64,000 nucleotides of DNA, taken from contig NZ_BATI01000016.1 in assembly GCF_000467105.1 (NCBI RefSeq), forward strand, positions 1 through 64,000, in the 5' to 3' direction. Made by a program: the position numbers and the translations under genes. Source of the DNA: Aquipseudomonas alcaligenes NBRC 14159. GTDB lineage: Bacteria; Pseudomonadota; Gammaproteobacteria; Pseudomonadales; Pseudomonadaceae. Each line of letters starts with the position of its first letter. The stretch's first letter is position 1. A model generated the notes under the pieces. That model had not been told where the DNA came from and did not search any database. It saw nothing but the letters and a program-made list of their open reading frames with translations. Positions 16,500 through 26,487 of the stretch are shown here, one piece after another.

Positions 16500-17708
16500 A
16501 TGTCAGTCGAACCCACCGCCGTCACCGCTCGTGAAGAGTTTCTTGCCCTGCTGGACACCAGCGTGGTGCAGAACACCCTGGTCAAGCTGCTGCTGAGCAA
16601 GTACCAGGGCGAGGAAACCGAGCTGCAGCGCCTGGCCATTCGCCCGGTCACGGTCAAAGGCCAGGCCTGCCTGTCATTCGTCTCCACCTACAAGACCCGC
16701 GATATCACCAAGAACCTGCCGGTGGCCGAAGCCCTGGCGCATATCGCCAGCCTGTTACCGGCGGCGTTCAGGAACGCTCACCTGCTGTCGCTGACCGAGG
16801 ACGTGCAACTGACCTTCGGCAAGAAGGACAAGGCGCGCCTGTTCGTCGGCAAGGTGGTCGAGCGCGAGGCGCCGGTCGCTGGCCATGACCGCGAGAAGAA
16901 GCGCTTTCTCGAACTGAGCCGGCCTTTCCTTACCGATCTGGGCGTGACCACCGCCAGGCACGAGCTGGTGCCGGCGATGGCGCGCAAGTGGAAGCAGATC
17001 AACAAGTTCATCGAGGTGTTTTCCCACGCCCTGAGCCACTCGCCGCTGCAGCGGCGTGATCCGCAGTTGCCGATCCATGTCGTCGATTTCGGCTCGGGCA
17101 AGGGCTACCTGACCTTCGCCATGCACGACTACCTGCGCAACAGCCTGGGCCTGCAGGGCCAGGTGACCGGCGTGGAGCTGCGCGAAGACATGGTGCGCCT
17201 GGGCAACACCGCCGCGGCCCGCCTGGAACAGCCGGGCCTGCGCTTCGAACATGGCGATGTGCGCACCTACACCCCGGCGGCCATCGACGTGATGATCGCC
17301 CTGCATGCCTGTGACGTGGCCACCGACTACGCCCTGCACCTGGGTATTCGCAGCGATGCCGCGATCATCATGTGCTCTCCCTGCTGCCACAAACAGATCC
17401 GCCCGCAGATGCACACGCCGAGCCTGCTCAAGCCCATGCTGCAGTACGGCGTACACCTGGGCCAGGAGGCCGAGATGGTCACCGACAGCCTGCGTGCCCT
17501 GTTGCTGGAGGCCTGTGGCTACGAAACCAAGGTGTTCGAGTTCGTCTCGCTGGAGCACACCAACAAGAACAAGATGATCCTCGCGGTGAAACGTCCCGAG
17601 CCGGTGGCGCCGGGTGAGCTGCTGGAAAAGATCCGCGGCATCAAGCAGTTCTACGGGATCCAGGAGCACTGCCTGGAAACCCTGCTGCAGGCGGACGGGC
17701 GTTTTTGA
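16500..17708 (+). CDS. Class I SAM-dependent methyltransferase
   Basis: About 402 residues. The C-terminal two thirds form a Rossmann methyltransferase: IHVVDFGSGKGYLTFAMHDY near residue 195 is the SAM-binding loop, GVELREDMV follows, and IALHACDVATDYAL then CSPCCHKQI (near residue 300) are conserved in the METTL25-like methyltransferase family. The N-terminal third is a less conserved domain. Substrate is unknown, though RNA is likely for related proteins. The ATG at 16500 is chosen over a start 12 codons earlier because the extra residues are not protein-like. It diverges from glyQ and precedes tag. Confidence 0.8.
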   Translation: MSVEPTAVTAREEFLALLDTSVVQNTLVKLLLSKYQGEETELQRLAIRPVTVKGQACLSFVSTYKTRDITKNLPVAEALAHIASLLPAAFRNAHLLSLTEDVQLTFGKKDKARLFVGKVVEREAPVAGHDREKKRFLELSRPFLTDLGVTTARHELVPAMARKWKQINKFIEVFSHALSHSPLQRRDPQLPIHVVDFGSGKGYLTFAMHDYLRNSLGLQGQVTGVELREDMVRLGNTAAARLEQPGLRFEHGDVRTYTPAAIDVMIALHACDVATDYALHLGIRSDAAIIMCSPCCHKQIRPQMHTPSLLKPMLQYGVHLGQEAEMVTDSLRALLLEACGYETKVFEFVSLEHTNKNKMILAVKRPEPVAPGELLEKIRGIKQFYGIQEHCLETLLQADGRF

Positions 17709-17756
17709 CGGCCACTGCGCTACAGTGCGGCATGATCTCGCCTGGATATGAATGTC

Positions 17757-18308
17757 ATGCCGCGCTGCTTCTGGTGTAACGACGATCCGCTGTACATCGC
17801 CTACCACGACGAGGAATGGGGCGTGCCGCTGCGCGACGCCGACCGTCTGTTCGAGCTGTTGCTGCTGGAAGGCTTCCAGGCCGGGCTGTCGTGGATCACC
17901 GTGCTGAAGAAGCGCGAGCGCTATCGCCAGGTGCTGTGGCGTTTCGACGTGCAACGCCTGGCGCAGATGAGCGATGCGGAGATCGAAGAGCGCATGCAGG
18001 ACCCCGGCATCATCCGCAACCGCGCCAAACTCAGGGCGGCGCGGCAGAACGCCCAGGCCTGGCTCAAGCTGGAAGATCCGGCGGCGCTGCTCTGGTCCTT
18101 CGTCGGTGGCGCGCCGAAGATCAATCACTTCAGCGGCCGCGGCGAGGTGCCGGCCGTCACGCCGGAGGCCGAGGCAATGAGCAAGGCGCTGAAGAAGCTG
18201 GGCTTCACCTTCGTCGGCCCGACCATCTGCTACGCCTACATGCAGGCGGCCGGCATGGTCATGGACCATACGACCGACTGCGATCGCTATCACGCACTGC
18301 GAGGCTGA
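17757..18308 (+). CDS. tag: DNA-3-methyladenine glycosylase I
   Basis: A 183-residue constitutive base-excision enzyme that removes 3-methyladenine from DNA. It begins MPRCFWCNDDPLYIAYHDEE, includes EGFQAGLSWITVLKKRERYR, and has the zinc ligands Cys4, His17 and a C-terminal H-x3-C (HTTDC). An ATG three codons earlier exists, but GGAT lies better for the ATG at 17757 and homology starts there. It follows the methyltransferase by about 50 bases and precedes the lipid A acyltransferase, as in P. aeruginosa. Confidence 0.95.
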   Translation: MPRCFWCNDDPLYIAYHDEEWGVPLRDADRLFELLLLEGFQAGLSWITVLKKRERYRQVLWRFDVQRLAQMSDAEIEERMQDPGIIRNRAKLRAARQNAQAWLKLEDPAALLWSFVGGAPKINHFSGRGEVPAVTPEAEAMSKALKKLGFTFVGPTICYAYMQAAGMVMDHTTDCDRYHALRG

Positions 18309-18362
18309 ACCCGGCGGTCACAGCCGTTACAATGCCGGCCTTCGTGTATTCGGGAGTCGCTC

Positions 18363-19250
18363 GTGGAGAAGCTCAAAGGTGCCCTGGCCGTCGGTTTCCT
18401 GCGCCTGTTTGCCCTGCTGCCCTGGGGGGCCGTGCAGGCCACGGGATCGGTCATCGGCTGGCTGATGTGGAAGCTGCCGAACGGCTCGCGCGAGGTGGTG
18501 CGCATCAACCTGGCCAAGTGTTTCCCGGAGTTGTCCGCGGCCGAGCGCGAGCGCCTGGTCGGGCAGACCCTGCGCGACATCGGCAAGACCCTGACCGAGA
18601 GCGCCTGTGCCTGGATCTGGCCGGTCGAACGGACCCTCGGCCTGGTGCGCGAAGTCGAGGGCCTGGAGGTGCTGCAGGCGGCCCTGGCGTCGGGCAAGGG
18701 CGTGGTTGGCGTGGCCAGCCACCTGGGTAACTGGGAAGTGCTCAACCATTACTTCTGCTCGCAGTGCAAGCCGGTGATCTTCTACCGTCCGCCCAAGCTG
18801 CAGGCGCTCGACGAGCTGCTGCAGAAGCAGCGCGCGCAGCTGGGCAATCGCGTGGCGCCGTCGACCAAGGAAGGCATCCTCAGCGTCATCAAGGAAGTGC
18901 GTCGTGGCGGCGTGGTGGGCATTCCCGCGGACCCCGAGCCGAGCCGTTCCAGCGGCGTGTTCGTGCCCTTCTGCGGCATCCAGGCGCTGACCAGCAAGTT
19001 CGTCCCCGGCATGCTCGCCGGCGGCAAGGCCGTCGGCCTGTTCCTCAACGCGGTGCGCCTGCCGGACAACAGCGGCTTCAAGGTGATCTTCGAGGCGGTG
19101 CCGGAGGACATGTACAGCGAAGACCCGCAGGTGTCCGCGGCGGCCATGAGCCGCACGCTGGAGCGATACGTGCGGGCCTACCCGAGCCAGTACCTGTGGA
19201 GCATGAAGCGCTTCAAGAAGCGCCCGGACGGCGAGAAGAAATGGTATTGA
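18363..19250 (+). CDS. htrB: Lipid A biosynthesis late acyltransferase (HtrB/LpxL family)
   Basis: A 295-residue inner-membrane acyltransferase that adds a secondary acyl chain to lipid A. It starts at GTG 18363 (VEKLKGALAVGFLRLFALLP), giving an N-terminal membrane anchor. The catalytic HX4E motif is in ASHLGNWEVLNHYF near residue 120, followed by FYRPPKLQ and, near residue 185, GIPADPEPSRSSGVFVPFCG, conserved family blocks. The exact acyl chain (laurate or 2-hydroxylaurate in Pseudomonas) cannot be told from sequence. Confidence 0.9.
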   Translation: MEKLKGALAVGFLRLFALLPWGAVQATGSVIGWLMWKLPNGSREVVRINLAKCFPELSAAERERLVGQTLRDIGKTLTESACAWIWPVERTLGLVREVEGLEVLQAALASGKGVVGVASHLGNWEVLNHYFCSQCKPVIFYRPPKLQALDELLQKQRAQLGNRVAPSTKEGILSVIKEVRRGGVVGIPADPEPSRSSGVFVPFCGIQALTSKFVPGMLAGGKAVGLFLNAVRLPDNSGFKVIFEAVPEDMYSEDPQVSAAAMSRTLERYVRAYPSQYLWSMKRFKKRPDGEKKWY

Positions 19251-19309
19251 TGCCGCGCACGATAGCTATTACCGTCTGAGCAACTTTCGCCCCACGACAC
19301 AGGACAGGC

Positions 19310-19573
19310 ATGGACAACAAGCGCGAGCACAAGCGCACCCCGCTGAAGGTCCAGCTGCGCATCGATCATCCCGCGCACGGCCAGATGCTGGTGACCACCC
19401 GCGATATCTCCGAGAGCGGCGTGTTCGTGGTCATCGATGATGCGCAGAAGCTGCTGCAGATCGGCGAGCTGGTCAGTGGTCAGGTCCAGGGCCTGCCCAT
19501 CGAGGCGCCGGTGGTGCTGATGCGGGTGGTGCGCTTCGAGGCCAGCGGCGTGGCCCTAGCCTTCCAGAACTAG
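19310..19573 (+). CDS. PilZ-domain c-di-GMP-binding protein
   Basis: An 87-residue single PilZ domain. The c-di-GMP-binding arginine motif is present as REHKRTPLK at the N-terminus and the second motif as TRDISESGVFV (D/NxSxxG) near residue 27. With no other domain it probably works as a small adaptor that binds a partner on sensing c-di-GMP. It follows htrB by about 60 bases and overlaps the convergent TPR gene by four bases at the stops. Confidence 0.9.
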   Translation: MDNKREHKRTPLKVQLRIDHPAHGQMLVTTRDISESGVFVVIDDAQKLLQIGELVSGQVQGLPIEAPVVLMRVVRFEASGVALAFQN

Positions 19574-19902
19574 GCTTCGGGCGCGCGCGCCGCTTTCTCC
19601 AGGCGGCGCAGAAACACCGTCATTTCCTTTTCCGTCTGCTTGTCACCGCGCTTGCGCGCCACTTCCAGGCCGTTGTGCCAGGCCTGGCGCGCCTCCTCCA
19701 GCATGCCCAGGCGCTGGCAGGCCTGGCCCAGCAGCTTCCACGCCGCCGAGTAGTTGGGGTCGAAGCCCAGGCACTTCTGCAGGTGCTCGGCGGCCTGTTC
19801 AGGCTGGCCGCTGTCGAGGTAGGCCTTGCCCAGGCCGAAGCGCAACAGGGCGTTGTCCACGCCGCGGGCCAGCAGTTTTTCCAGTGAGTCGGGCGTGGTC
19901 AT
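19570..19902 (-). CDS. Small TPR-repeat protein
   Basis: A 110-residue soluble protein with two to three tetratricopeptide repeats: ALLRFGLGKAYLDSGQPEQA, HLQKCLGFDPNYSAAWKLLG and ACQRLGMLEEARQAWHNGLE follow the TPR pattern of Gly/Ala/Tyr spacing. It presumably mediates protein contacts. The function is unknown. It lies between trkA (same strand, 23 bases before the trkA stop) and the convergent PilZ gene. Confidence 0.85.
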   Translation of the reverse strand: MTTPDSLEKLLARGVDNALLRFGLGKAYLDSGQPEQAAEHLQKCLGFDPNYSAAWKLLGQACQRLGMLEEARQAWHNGLEVARKRGDKQTEKEMTVFLRRLEKAARAPEA

Positions 19903-19925
19903 GCGACGGGCCTCGGCTAAGCGGA

Positions 19926-21299
19926 TCAGAAGAAGGTCAGGCCGACCTGGAACAGGCGCTCCACGTCGCGGATGTACTTCTTGTCGACCAGGAACAGGAT
20001 CACATGGTCGCCGCTCTCGATCACCGTGTCGTCGTGGGCGATCAGCACTTCCTCGTCGCGGATCACCGCACCGATGGTGGTGCCCGGCGGCAGGGCGATA
20101 TCCTCGATCATGCGCCCGACCACCTTGCTCGACTTGGCGTCACCGTGGGCGATCGCTTCGATGGCTTCCGCCGCGCCACGGCGCAGGCTGTGCACGCTCT
20201 CGATATCACCGCGGCGCACGTGGGTCAGCAGGGTGCCGATGGTGGCCAGTTGCGGGCTGATGGCGATGTCGATCTCGCCACCCTGGACCAGGTCGACGTA
20301 GGCCGGGTTGTTGATGATGGTCATCACCTTGCGCGCGCCCAGGCGCTTGGCCAGCAAGGACGACATGATGTTGGCCTCGTCGTCGTTGGTCAGGGCGAGG
20401 AAGATGTCGGCCTCGTTGATGTTTTCTTCCACCAGCAGGTCGCGGTCCGAGGCACTGCCCTGCAGCACCACAGTGCTTTCCAGGTTTTCCGAAAGGTAGC
20501 GGCAGCGCGCCGGGTTCATCTCGATGATCTTCACCTGGTAGCGGCTCTCGATGGCCTCGGCCAGGCGCTCGCCGATATGCCCGCCGCCGGCGATGACGAT
20601 GCGCTTGTAGCTGTCTTCCAGGCGGCGCATTTCGCTCATCACCGCGCGGATATGGGCTTTGGCGGCGATGAAGAACACTTCGTCGTCGGCCTCGATCACT
20701 GTATCGCCCTGCGGCATGATCGGCCGGTTGCGCCTGAAGATGGCCGCGACGCGGGTGTCGACGCTGGGCATGTGCTCGCGTATCTGCCGCAGCTGCTGAC
20801 CGACCAGTGGGCCGCCGTAGTAGGCGCGTACCGCCACCAGCTGGGCCTTGCCCTCGGCGAAGTCGATGACCTGCAGGGCGCCGGGGTATTCGATCAGGCG
20901 CTTGATGTAGTTGGTCACCACCTGCTCGGGGCTGATCAGCACGTCGACCGGGATCGCCTCGTTGTCGAACAGCGCCTCGCGGGTCAGGTAGGCCGACTCG
21001 CGCACGCGGGCGATCTTGGTCGGGGTGTGGAACAGGGTGTAGGCCACCTGACAGGCGATCATGTTGACTTCGTCGCTGTTGGTCACCGCCACCAGCATGT
21101 CCGCATCGTCGGCGCCGGCCTGGCGCAGCACGGTGGGGAAGGAGCCACGGCCGATCACGGTGCGGATGTCCAGGCGGTCGCCGAGATCGCGCAGGCGATC
21201 GGCATCGGTGTCGACCACGGTGATGTCGTTGGCCTCGCCGGCCAGGTGTTCCGCCAGTGTTCCGCCGACCTGGCCGGCGCCGAGAATGATGATTTTCAT
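19926..21299 (-). CDS. trkA: Trk system potassium uptake NAD-binding subunit
   Basis: A 457-residue cytoplasmic regulatory subunit of the Trk K+ transporter. It has two RCK modules in tandem: [20 protein letters not shown] opens the first NAD-binding fold, and [19 protein letters not shown] near residue 232 opens the second. Each is followed by a TrkA-C domain. Length equals E. coli TrkA (458). It sits 13 bases after rsmB on the same strand, so rsmB-trkA are likely co-transcribed. Confidence 0.97.
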   Translation of the reverse strand: MKIIILGAGQVGGTLAEHLAGEANDITVVDTDADRLRDLGDRLDIRTVIGRGSFPTVLRQAGADDADMLVAVTNSDEVNMIACQVAYTLFHTPTKIARVRESAYLTREALFDNEAIPVDVLISPEQVVTNYIKRLIEYPGALQVIDFAEGKAQLVAVRAYYGGPLVGQQLRQIREHMPSVDTRVAAIFRRNRPIMPQGDTVIEADDEVFFIAAKAHIRAVMSEMRRLEDSYKRIVIAGGGHIGERLAEAIESRYQVKIIEMNPARCRYLSENLESTVVLQGSASDRDLLVEENINEADIFLALTNDDEANIMSSLLAKRLGARKVMTIINNPAYVDLVQGGEIDIAISPQLATIGTLLTHVRRGDIESVHSLRRGAAEAIEAIAHGDAKSSKVVGRMIEDIALPPGTTIGAVIRDEEVLIAHDDTVIESGDHVILFLVDKKYIRDVERLFQVGLTFF

Positions 21300-21312
21300 C
21301 GGGGTTCCTTCC

Positions 21313-22626
21313 TCAGCCGCGCGGTGCCGCGGCGATCTTGATCAGCTTGGCATAGTAGAAGCCGTCGTGGCCGTCGGCCTGCGGCAGCAGCTGGCGGCCA
21401 TGGGCCTGCTTGAGGCCGAAGGCGCCGGCGATATCCAGTTCGCGCGCGCCCGGCGTGCGTTGCAGGAAGGCGGCGATGTTGTCGCTGTTCTCCTGCGGCA
21501 GCACCGAGCAGGTGGCGTAGAGCAGCACGCCACCGACTTCCAGGGTCGGCCACAGGGCGTCGAGCAGCTCGCCCTGCAGCTGGGCCAGGGCGGTGATGTC
21601 GTCGGCCTGGCGGGTCAGCTTGATATCGGGATGGCGGCGGATCACCCCGGTGGCCGAGCAGGGCGCGTCGAGCAGGATGCGCTGGAACGGCGTGCCATCC
21701 CACCAGACCTTGGTCGCACGGCCGTCGGCGGCGATCAGGGTGGCCTTGAGTTGCAGGCGCTCGAGGTTTTCCTGCACCCGCGCCAGGCGACCGGGTTCCA
21801 GGTCCAGGGCAATCACCTCGCTCAGCTGCGGTTGTGCTTCCAGCAGGTGGCAGGTCTTGCCGCCGGGCGCCGCGCAGGCATCCAGCACGCGCTGGCCGGG
21901 GGCCAGGTCGAGCAGGTCGGCGGCCAGCTGGGCGGCTTCGTCCTGCACGCTGACGCGGCCTTCCGCGAAGCCGGGCAGGGTCTTCACGTCGCAGGGCTGC
22001 AGCAGACGGATACCGTCACGGCTGAAGGTGCAGGGTTCGGCCTCGATGCCGTTGCCGCGCAGTTCGGCCAGATAGTCATCGCGGCTGCCATGACGGCGAT
22101 TGACCCGCAGGATCAGCGGCGGATGCTCATTGTTGGCGGTGCAGATAGCCTGCCAATGCTCGGGCCAGTCGGCCTTCAGGCGTTTCTGCAGCCAGCGCGG
22201 GTGCGCTGTGTGCAGCACCGGGTCACGCTCCAGTTCGGCGAACAGCGCCTCATGGTCGCGCTGGGCGTTGCGCAGCACGGCGTTGAGCAGGCCCTTGAGC
22301 GAGGGCTTCTTCAGCTTGTCGACGCAGGCCACCGTCTCGCCGATGGCGGCGTGGGCTGGGATGCGGGTGTGCAGCAGCTGGTAAAGGCCGACCAGCAGCA
22401 GCGCCTCGACGTCGCGGTCGGCGGCCTTGAACGACTTCTGCAGCAGCTTGTCGGCGAGCAGCGCCAGGCGTGGCTGCCAGCGCGCGGTGCCGAAGGCCAG
22501 GTCCTGGGCCAGGCCGCGGTCGCGTGCGTCGACCTTGTCCAGCAACGGCGGCAGGCTGCTGCCCAGCGAGGCCTTGCCGTTGAGCACGGCGGCCAGGGCG
22601 CGGGCGGCGGCCAGGCGTGGGTTCAT
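21313..22626 (-). CDS. rsmB: 16S rRNA cytosine-967 C5 methyltransferase
   Basis: A 437-residue enzyme making m5C967 in 16S rRNA. The N-terminal NusB-like RNA-binding domain (residues 1-140) is followed by the NSUN-type catalytic domain: [15 protein letters not shown] binds [19 protein letters not shown] and [11 protein letters not shown] carry the two conserved cysteines. The ATG overlaps the fmt stop as ATGA, giving the fmt-rsmB-trkA order common in gammaproteobacteria. Confidence 0.96.
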   Translation of the reverse strand: MNPRLAAARALAAVLNGKASLGSSLPPLLDKVDARDRGLAQDLAFGTARWQPRLALLADKLLQKSFKAADRDVEALLLVGLYQLLHTRIPAHAAIGETVACVDKLKKPSLKGLLNAVLRNAQRDHEALFAELERDPVLHTAHPRWLQKRLKADWPEHWQAICTANNEHPPLILRVNRRHGSRDDYLAELRGNGIEAEPCTFSRDGIRLLQPCDVKTLPGFAEGRVSVQDEAAQLAADLLDLAPGQRVLDACAAPGGKTCHLLEAQPQLSEVIALDLEPGRLARVQENLERLQLKATLIAADGRATKVWWDGTPFQRILLDAPCSATGVIRRHPDIKLTRQADDITALAQLQGELLDALWPTLEVGGVLLYATCSVLPQENSDNIAAFLQRTPGARELDIAGAFGLKQAHGRQLLPQADGHDGFYYAKLIKIAAAPRG

Positions 22627-23555
22627 TGACCCAGCACCAGGCCGGGAGCGAACTGTTCGCGGCGGCTGTTGTACAGGTCGGCAAAGCTCAGCGGCTTGCC
22701 GCCGGGCAGCTGCAGGCGGGTCAGGCGCAGGGCGCCCTCGCCGCAGGCGACGGTCAGGCCACTCTTGTCGGCGGCGAGCACGCTGCCCGGCGTGCCTTGG
22801 CCCTCGCCCAGCTGGGCGGCGTGGATCTTGAGCGCCTCGCCATTCAGGGTGCTGTGGCAGATCGGCCAGGGATTGAAGGCGCGCACCAGGCGCTCCAGCT
22901 CGACGGCCGGACGGCTCCAGTCGAGGCGCGCTTCGTCCTTGTTCAGCTTGTGCGCGTAGGTGGCCAGGCTGTCGTCCTGTACCTCGCCACGCAGCTCGCC
23001 GGCAGCCAGCTTGGTCACGGCTTCGACCACGGCCTGGGAGCCGAGTGTGGCCAGGCGATCGTGCAGGCTGCCGCCGGTGTCCTCGGCAGTGATGGTGGTG
23101 GTGACCTTAAGCATCATGGGGCCGGTGTCCAGGCCAGCCTCCATCTGCATCACGGTGACGCCGCTGCTGGCGTCGCCGGCCTCGATGGCGCGCTGGATCG
23201 GCGCCGCGCCGCGCCAGCGCGGCAGCAGCGAGGCGTGGCTGTTGATGCAGCCCAGGCGCGGAGTATCCAGCACTACCTGTGGCAGGATCAGGCCATAGGC
23301 GACCACCACCATCAGGTCCGGCGTGAGCGCGGCCAGTTCGGCCTGGGCGGCCGGGTCGCGCAGGGTCTGCGGCTGGTACACGGCGATGCCGTGCTGCAGA
23401 GCCAGCTGCTTGACCGGGCTGGGCATCAGTTTTTGCCCGCGGCCGGCGGGGCGATCCGGCTGGGTGTACACGGCTACGATCTGCCGGCCTGCATCGAGCA
23501 GGGCCTGCAGGTGCTGGGCGGCGAATTCCGGGGTGCCGGCGAAGACGATACGCAT
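22623..23555 (-). CDS. fmt: Methionyl-tRNA formyltransferase
   Basis: A 310-residue enzyme that formylates the initiator Met-tRNA using 10-formyltetrahydrofolate. It starts [40 protein letters not shown] near residue 105 contains the catalytic SHASLLP segment, and [16 protein letters not shown] follows. A C-terminal OB-like tRNA-binding domain completes it. The start at 23555 is where homology begins. It is downstream of def on the same strand, with an intrinsic terminator-like hairpin between them. Confidence 0.96.
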   Translation of the reverse strand: MRIVFAGTPEFAAQHLQALLDAGRQIVAVYTQPDRPAGRGQKLMPSPVKQLALQHGIAVYQPQTLRDPAAQAELAALTPDLMVVVAYGLILPQVVLDTPRLGCINSHASLLPRWRGAAPIQRAIEAGDASSGVTVMQMEAGLDTGPMMLKVTTTITAEDTGGSLHDRLATLGSQAVVEAVTKLAAGELRGEVQDDSLATYAHKLNKDEARLDWSRPAVELERLVRAFNPWPICHSTLNGEALKIHAAQLGEGQGTPGSVLAADKSGLTVACGEGALRLTRLQLPGGKPLSFADLYNSRREQFAPGLVLGQ

Positions 23556-23579
23556 GGATAACTCACTGCATGAAAAGAA

Positions 23580-23603
23580 AAAGGCTTGCCGGAGCAAGCC
23601 TTT
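23580..23603 (-). terminator. Terminator-like hairpin between def and fmt
   Basis: AAAGGCTTGC, a four-base loop, GCAAGCCTTT (23580-23589 with 23594-23603), a perfect 10-bp stem. On the minus strand it is followed by TTTTTCTTTTC. It lies after the def stop and before the fmt start, so it should reduce readthrough within the def-fmt pair. Confidence 0.75.
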
Positions 23604-23615
23604 GGAAGTCGTGAA

Positions 23616-24122
23616 TCAAGCCTGCTGGCGGTGCTGTTTTTCCAGCTTCTTCTTGATCCGGTCGCGCTTGAGGCTCGACAGGTAATCGACGAACAGCTTG
23701 CCGTTGAGGTGATCGCATTCGTGCTGGATGCACACGGCGAGCAGGCCTTCGGCGATCAGCTCGTAGTGGCTGCCGTCGCGCTCCTGGGCCTTGATCCGCA
23801 CTTTCTGCGGGCGGTCGACATTCTCGTAGAAGCCGGGCACCGACAGGCAGCCTTCCTGGTACTGGTCCATCTCCTCGGTCAGCGATTCGAACTCGGGGTT
23901 GATGAACACCCGTGGCTCGGACTTGTCCTCGGACAGGTCCATCACCACCACGCGCTTGTGCACGTTGACCTGGGTGGCGGCCAGGCCGATGCCGGGGGCT
24001 GCATACATGGTCTCGAACATGTCGTCGACCAGCTTGGAAAGCGCCGCGTCGAACACGGTCACCGGCTTGGCGATGGTGCGCAGGCGCGGATCGGGGAATT
24101 CGAGGATGTTGAGAATGGCCAT
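23616..24122 (-). CDS. def: Peptide deformylase
   Basis: A 168-residue metalloenzyme that removes the formyl group from nascent proteins. All three motifs are present: GIGLAATQV near residue 44, EGCLSVPGF near residue 90 and QHECDHLNG near residue 132, supplying the Cys and two His metal ligands and the catalytic Glu. It is divergent from the LysM gene, with about 130 bases between for both promoters. Confidence 0.97.
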   Translation of the reverse strand: MAILNILEFPDPRLRTIAKPVTVFDAALSKLVDDMFETMYAAPGIGLAATQVNVHKRVVVMDLSEDKSEPRVFINPEFESLTEEMDQYQEGCLSVPGFYENVDRPQKVRIKAQERDGSHYELIAEGLLAVCIQHECDHLNGKLFVDYLSSLKRDRIKKKLEKQHRQQA

Positions 24123-24255
24123 GGCTGTTTGTGATGCACTTGTGGAATAAAGTAAAAAACCGCTGCTAAGATGATGAACAGCTTTGAAAAACGGCTCGGA
24201 AGCCGCGACTTCTGCGGCTCACAGGCGCCAGCCACATAATAAAGGGATTCACCGC

Positions 24256-25296
24256 ATGAGGAAATCACTACTCGCCCTGTTGCTGGTCGCCGCGGGCGGT
24301 CTGGCGCAGACCGGTCTGGTACAGGCCGCCGTGCAGCTCAAGGAAGGTCATCCGGACCGCTATACAGTGGCCAAGGGTGACACCCTGTGGGATATCTCCG
24401 GCAAGTTCCTCAGCCAGCCGTGGAAGTGGCCCGAGTTGTGGCATGCCAACCCGCAGATCGAAAACCCCCATCTGATCTACCCGGGTGACACGCTCAGCCT
24501 GGTCTACATCGACGGCCAGCCGCGCCTGATGCTCAACCGCGGCGAGTCGCGCGGCACCATCAAGCTGTCGCCTCAGGTGCGCAGCACCCCGCTGGCCCAG
24601 GCCATCCCGACCATTCCGCTGGAGGCGATCAACAGCTTCCTGATCAGCAACCGGATCGTCGATACGGCGGAAGAGTTTTCCGCACAACCTTATGTGGTAG
24701 CGGGTGAGCAGGAAGGTGTTATCACCGGCGCAGGTGATCGTATCTATGTCCGCGGCAGTTTCGACGACGGCCAGGCGGTTTACGGTATCTTCCGCCAAGG
24801 CAAGACCTATACCGATCCGGAGACCAAGGAGTTTCTCGGCATCAATGCCGATGATATTGGCTCGGGGGAGCTGGTCTCTGAAGAGGGCGATATTGCCACT
24901 CTGAATCTGAGTCGGACTACCCAGGAAGTGCGTCCGGGTGACCGCCTGTTCCCCACTGAGGAGCGCGCCGTCAACTCTACCTTTATGCCCAGCGAGCCGC
25001 CGACCGATGTGGATGGCGTGATTCTCGACGTACCGCGTGGTGTGAACCGAGTTGGCCAGTTCGATGTGGTGACCATCAACAAGGGCAAGATCGACGGCCT
25101 CAGCGAAGGCAACGTACTGGCCGTGTACAAGACCGGCGAGACCGTGCGTGATCGCGTCACCGGCGAGTCGGTGAAGATCCCGGACGAGCGCTCTGGTTTG
25201 CTGATGGTGTTCCGCGCCTACGAGAAGCTCAGTTACGGCCTGGTGCTTTATGCCACCCGCGACCTGGCGCTGATGGACAAGGTGAAGAACCCGTAA
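24256..25296 (+). CDS. Secreted LysM-domain protein
   Basis: About 346 residues. The start at 24256 gives a clear signal peptide (MRKSLLALLLVAAGG, cleavage after VQAA). A LysM peptidoglycan-binding domain follows at residues 35-85 (RYTVAKGDTLWDISGKFL, then LWHANPQIENPHLIYPGDTL). The remaining 260 residues are a conserved region of unknown function found in this LysM protein next to dprA in Pseudomonas. Periplasmic or cell-wall location is expected. Transcribed toward dprA, with a terminator between. Confidence 0.88.
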   Translation: MRKSLLALLLVAAGGLAQTGLVQAAVQLKEGHPDRYTVAKGDTLWDISGKFLSQPWKWPELWHANPQIENPHLIYPGDTLSLVYIDGQPRLMLNRGESRGTIKLSPQVRSTPLAQAIPTIPLEAINSFLISNRIVDTAEEFSAQPYVVAGEQEGVITGAGDRIYVRGSFDDGQAVYGIFRQGKTYTDPETKEFLGINADDIGSGELVSEEGDIATLNLSRTTQEVRPGDRLFPTEERAVNSTFMPSEPPTDVDGVILDVPRGVNRVGQFDVVTINKGKIDGLSEGNVLAVYKTGETVRDRVTGESVKIPDERSGLLMVFRAYEKLSYGLVLYATRDLALMDKVKNP

Positions 25297-25302
25297 CACC
25301 CC

Positions 25303-25327
25303 GAACCCCCGCCCCGTGCGGGGGTTC
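25303..25327 (+). terminator. Intrinsic terminator after the LysM gene
   Basis: GAACCCCCGC, loop CCCGT, GCGGGGGTTC: a perfect 10-bp stem seven bases after the LysM stop codon. The following T content is modest (TGCTTTCT), so termination may be partial and allow some dprA readthrough. Confidence 0.65.
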
Positions 25328-25359
25328 TGCTTTCTGCTCCACGATCAGGGACGATCGCC

Positions 25360-26448
25360 ATGCACAGCCCTTCCCCCGCCGAACTGGAGGCGCGCCTGCG
25401 CCTGCACAGCCTGCCGGAGCTCGGTTCGCGGCGCTTTCGCCGCCTGCTGGCAGCTTTTGGCAGCGCCTCCGCCGCCCTCAGCGCGCCCGCCACCGCCTGG
25501 CGCGCGCTGGGTATCCCTGGTAGCTGTGCCGAGCCCAGGCGTAGCGCAGATATCCGCGAGCGGGCCACGGCCGCTCTGCGCTGGCTGGAGCAGCCGGGCC
25601 AGTCCCTGCTGATGTGGGATGACCCCACCTACCCCGCCCTGCTGGCCGAGCTGAACGACGCCCCGCCGCTGCTGTTCGTCGCCGGTGATCCGGGGTTGCT
25701 GGAGCGTCCGCAGCTGGCCATGGTCGGCAGCCGGCGCGCCTCGCGAGCGGGGCTGGATACCGCCCAGGCCTTTGCCCGCAGCCTGGCCGGTGGTGGCTTC
25801 GTGATCACCAGCGGCCTGGCCCTGGGTATCGACGGTGCTGCTCACCAGGGCGCGCTGGAAGCCGGCGGTGCAACGGTCGCGGTGCTGGGTACCGGCCTGC
25901 AGCGGATCTACCCGCAGCGCCACGTCGGTCTGGCCGGGCGCATTGCCGAGCAGGGTGGCGCGCTGGTTTCCGAACTGCCGCTGGACTGCCCACCGCAGGC
26001 CAGCAACTTTCCCCGGCGCAACCGCATCATCAGCGGCTTGGCGCTCGGCGTGCTGGTGGTCGAGGCCAGTCCCTCCAGCGGCTCGCTGATCACCGCGCGT
26101 CTGGCCGCCGAGCAGGGGCGCGAGGTCTATGCAATTCCCGGCTCCATCCACCATCCCGGCGCCCGCGGCTGCCACCAGCTGATCCGCGAGGGCGCGACCC
26201 TGGTCGAGAGTGTCGAGGACATTCTCCAGGCCCTGCGCGGCTGGCAGCGCGTGACGCCGCCCGCCGCAGCCGAGGCAGATGACGCACATCCGCTGCTGCT
26301 GGAGTTGCGTGCGGCGCCGCAGACCAGCGAGGGCCTGGCCCAGGCCTGCGACCTGCCCATCGGCGAGGTGCTGGCCGCGCTCACCGAGCTGGAACTGCAG
26401 GGCCTGGTGGCCTGCGAGGCCGGGCGCTGGGTGCATCGCGTCCGCTGA
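25360..26448 (+). CDS. dprA: DNA-processing protein DprA
   Basis: A 362-residue cytoplasmic protein that binds incoming single-stranded DNA and loads RecA during natural transformation. It has an N-terminal SAM-like domain, the central Rossmann-like fold with LAMVGSRRASRAGLDTAQAF (near residue 115), FVITSGLALGIDGAAHQGAL, FPRRNRIISGL and VVEASPSSGSLITAR, and a C-terminal winged-helix domain (from about residue 305). It is followed by tsaC. Confidence 0.95.
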   Translation: MHSPSPAELEARLRLHSLPELGSRRFRRLLAAFGSASAALSAPATAWRALGIPGSCAEPRRSADIRERATAALRWLEQPGQSLLMWDDPTYPALLAELNDAPPLLFVAGDPGLLERPQLAMVGSRRASRAGLDTAQAFARSLAGGGFVITSGLALGIDGAAHQGALEAGGATVAVLGTGLQRIYPQRHVGLAGRIAEQGGALVSELPLDCPPQASNFPRRNRIISGLALGVLVVEASPSSGSLITARLAAEQGREVYAIPGSIHHPGARGCHQLIREGATLVESVEDILQALRGWQRVTPPAAAEADDAHPLLLELRAAPQTSEGLAQACDLPIGEVLAALTELELQGLVACEAGRWVHRVR

Positions 26449-26487
26449 GCTGGGTAAACTCGCGGCCAGACAGACGAGGCGGCGAAC

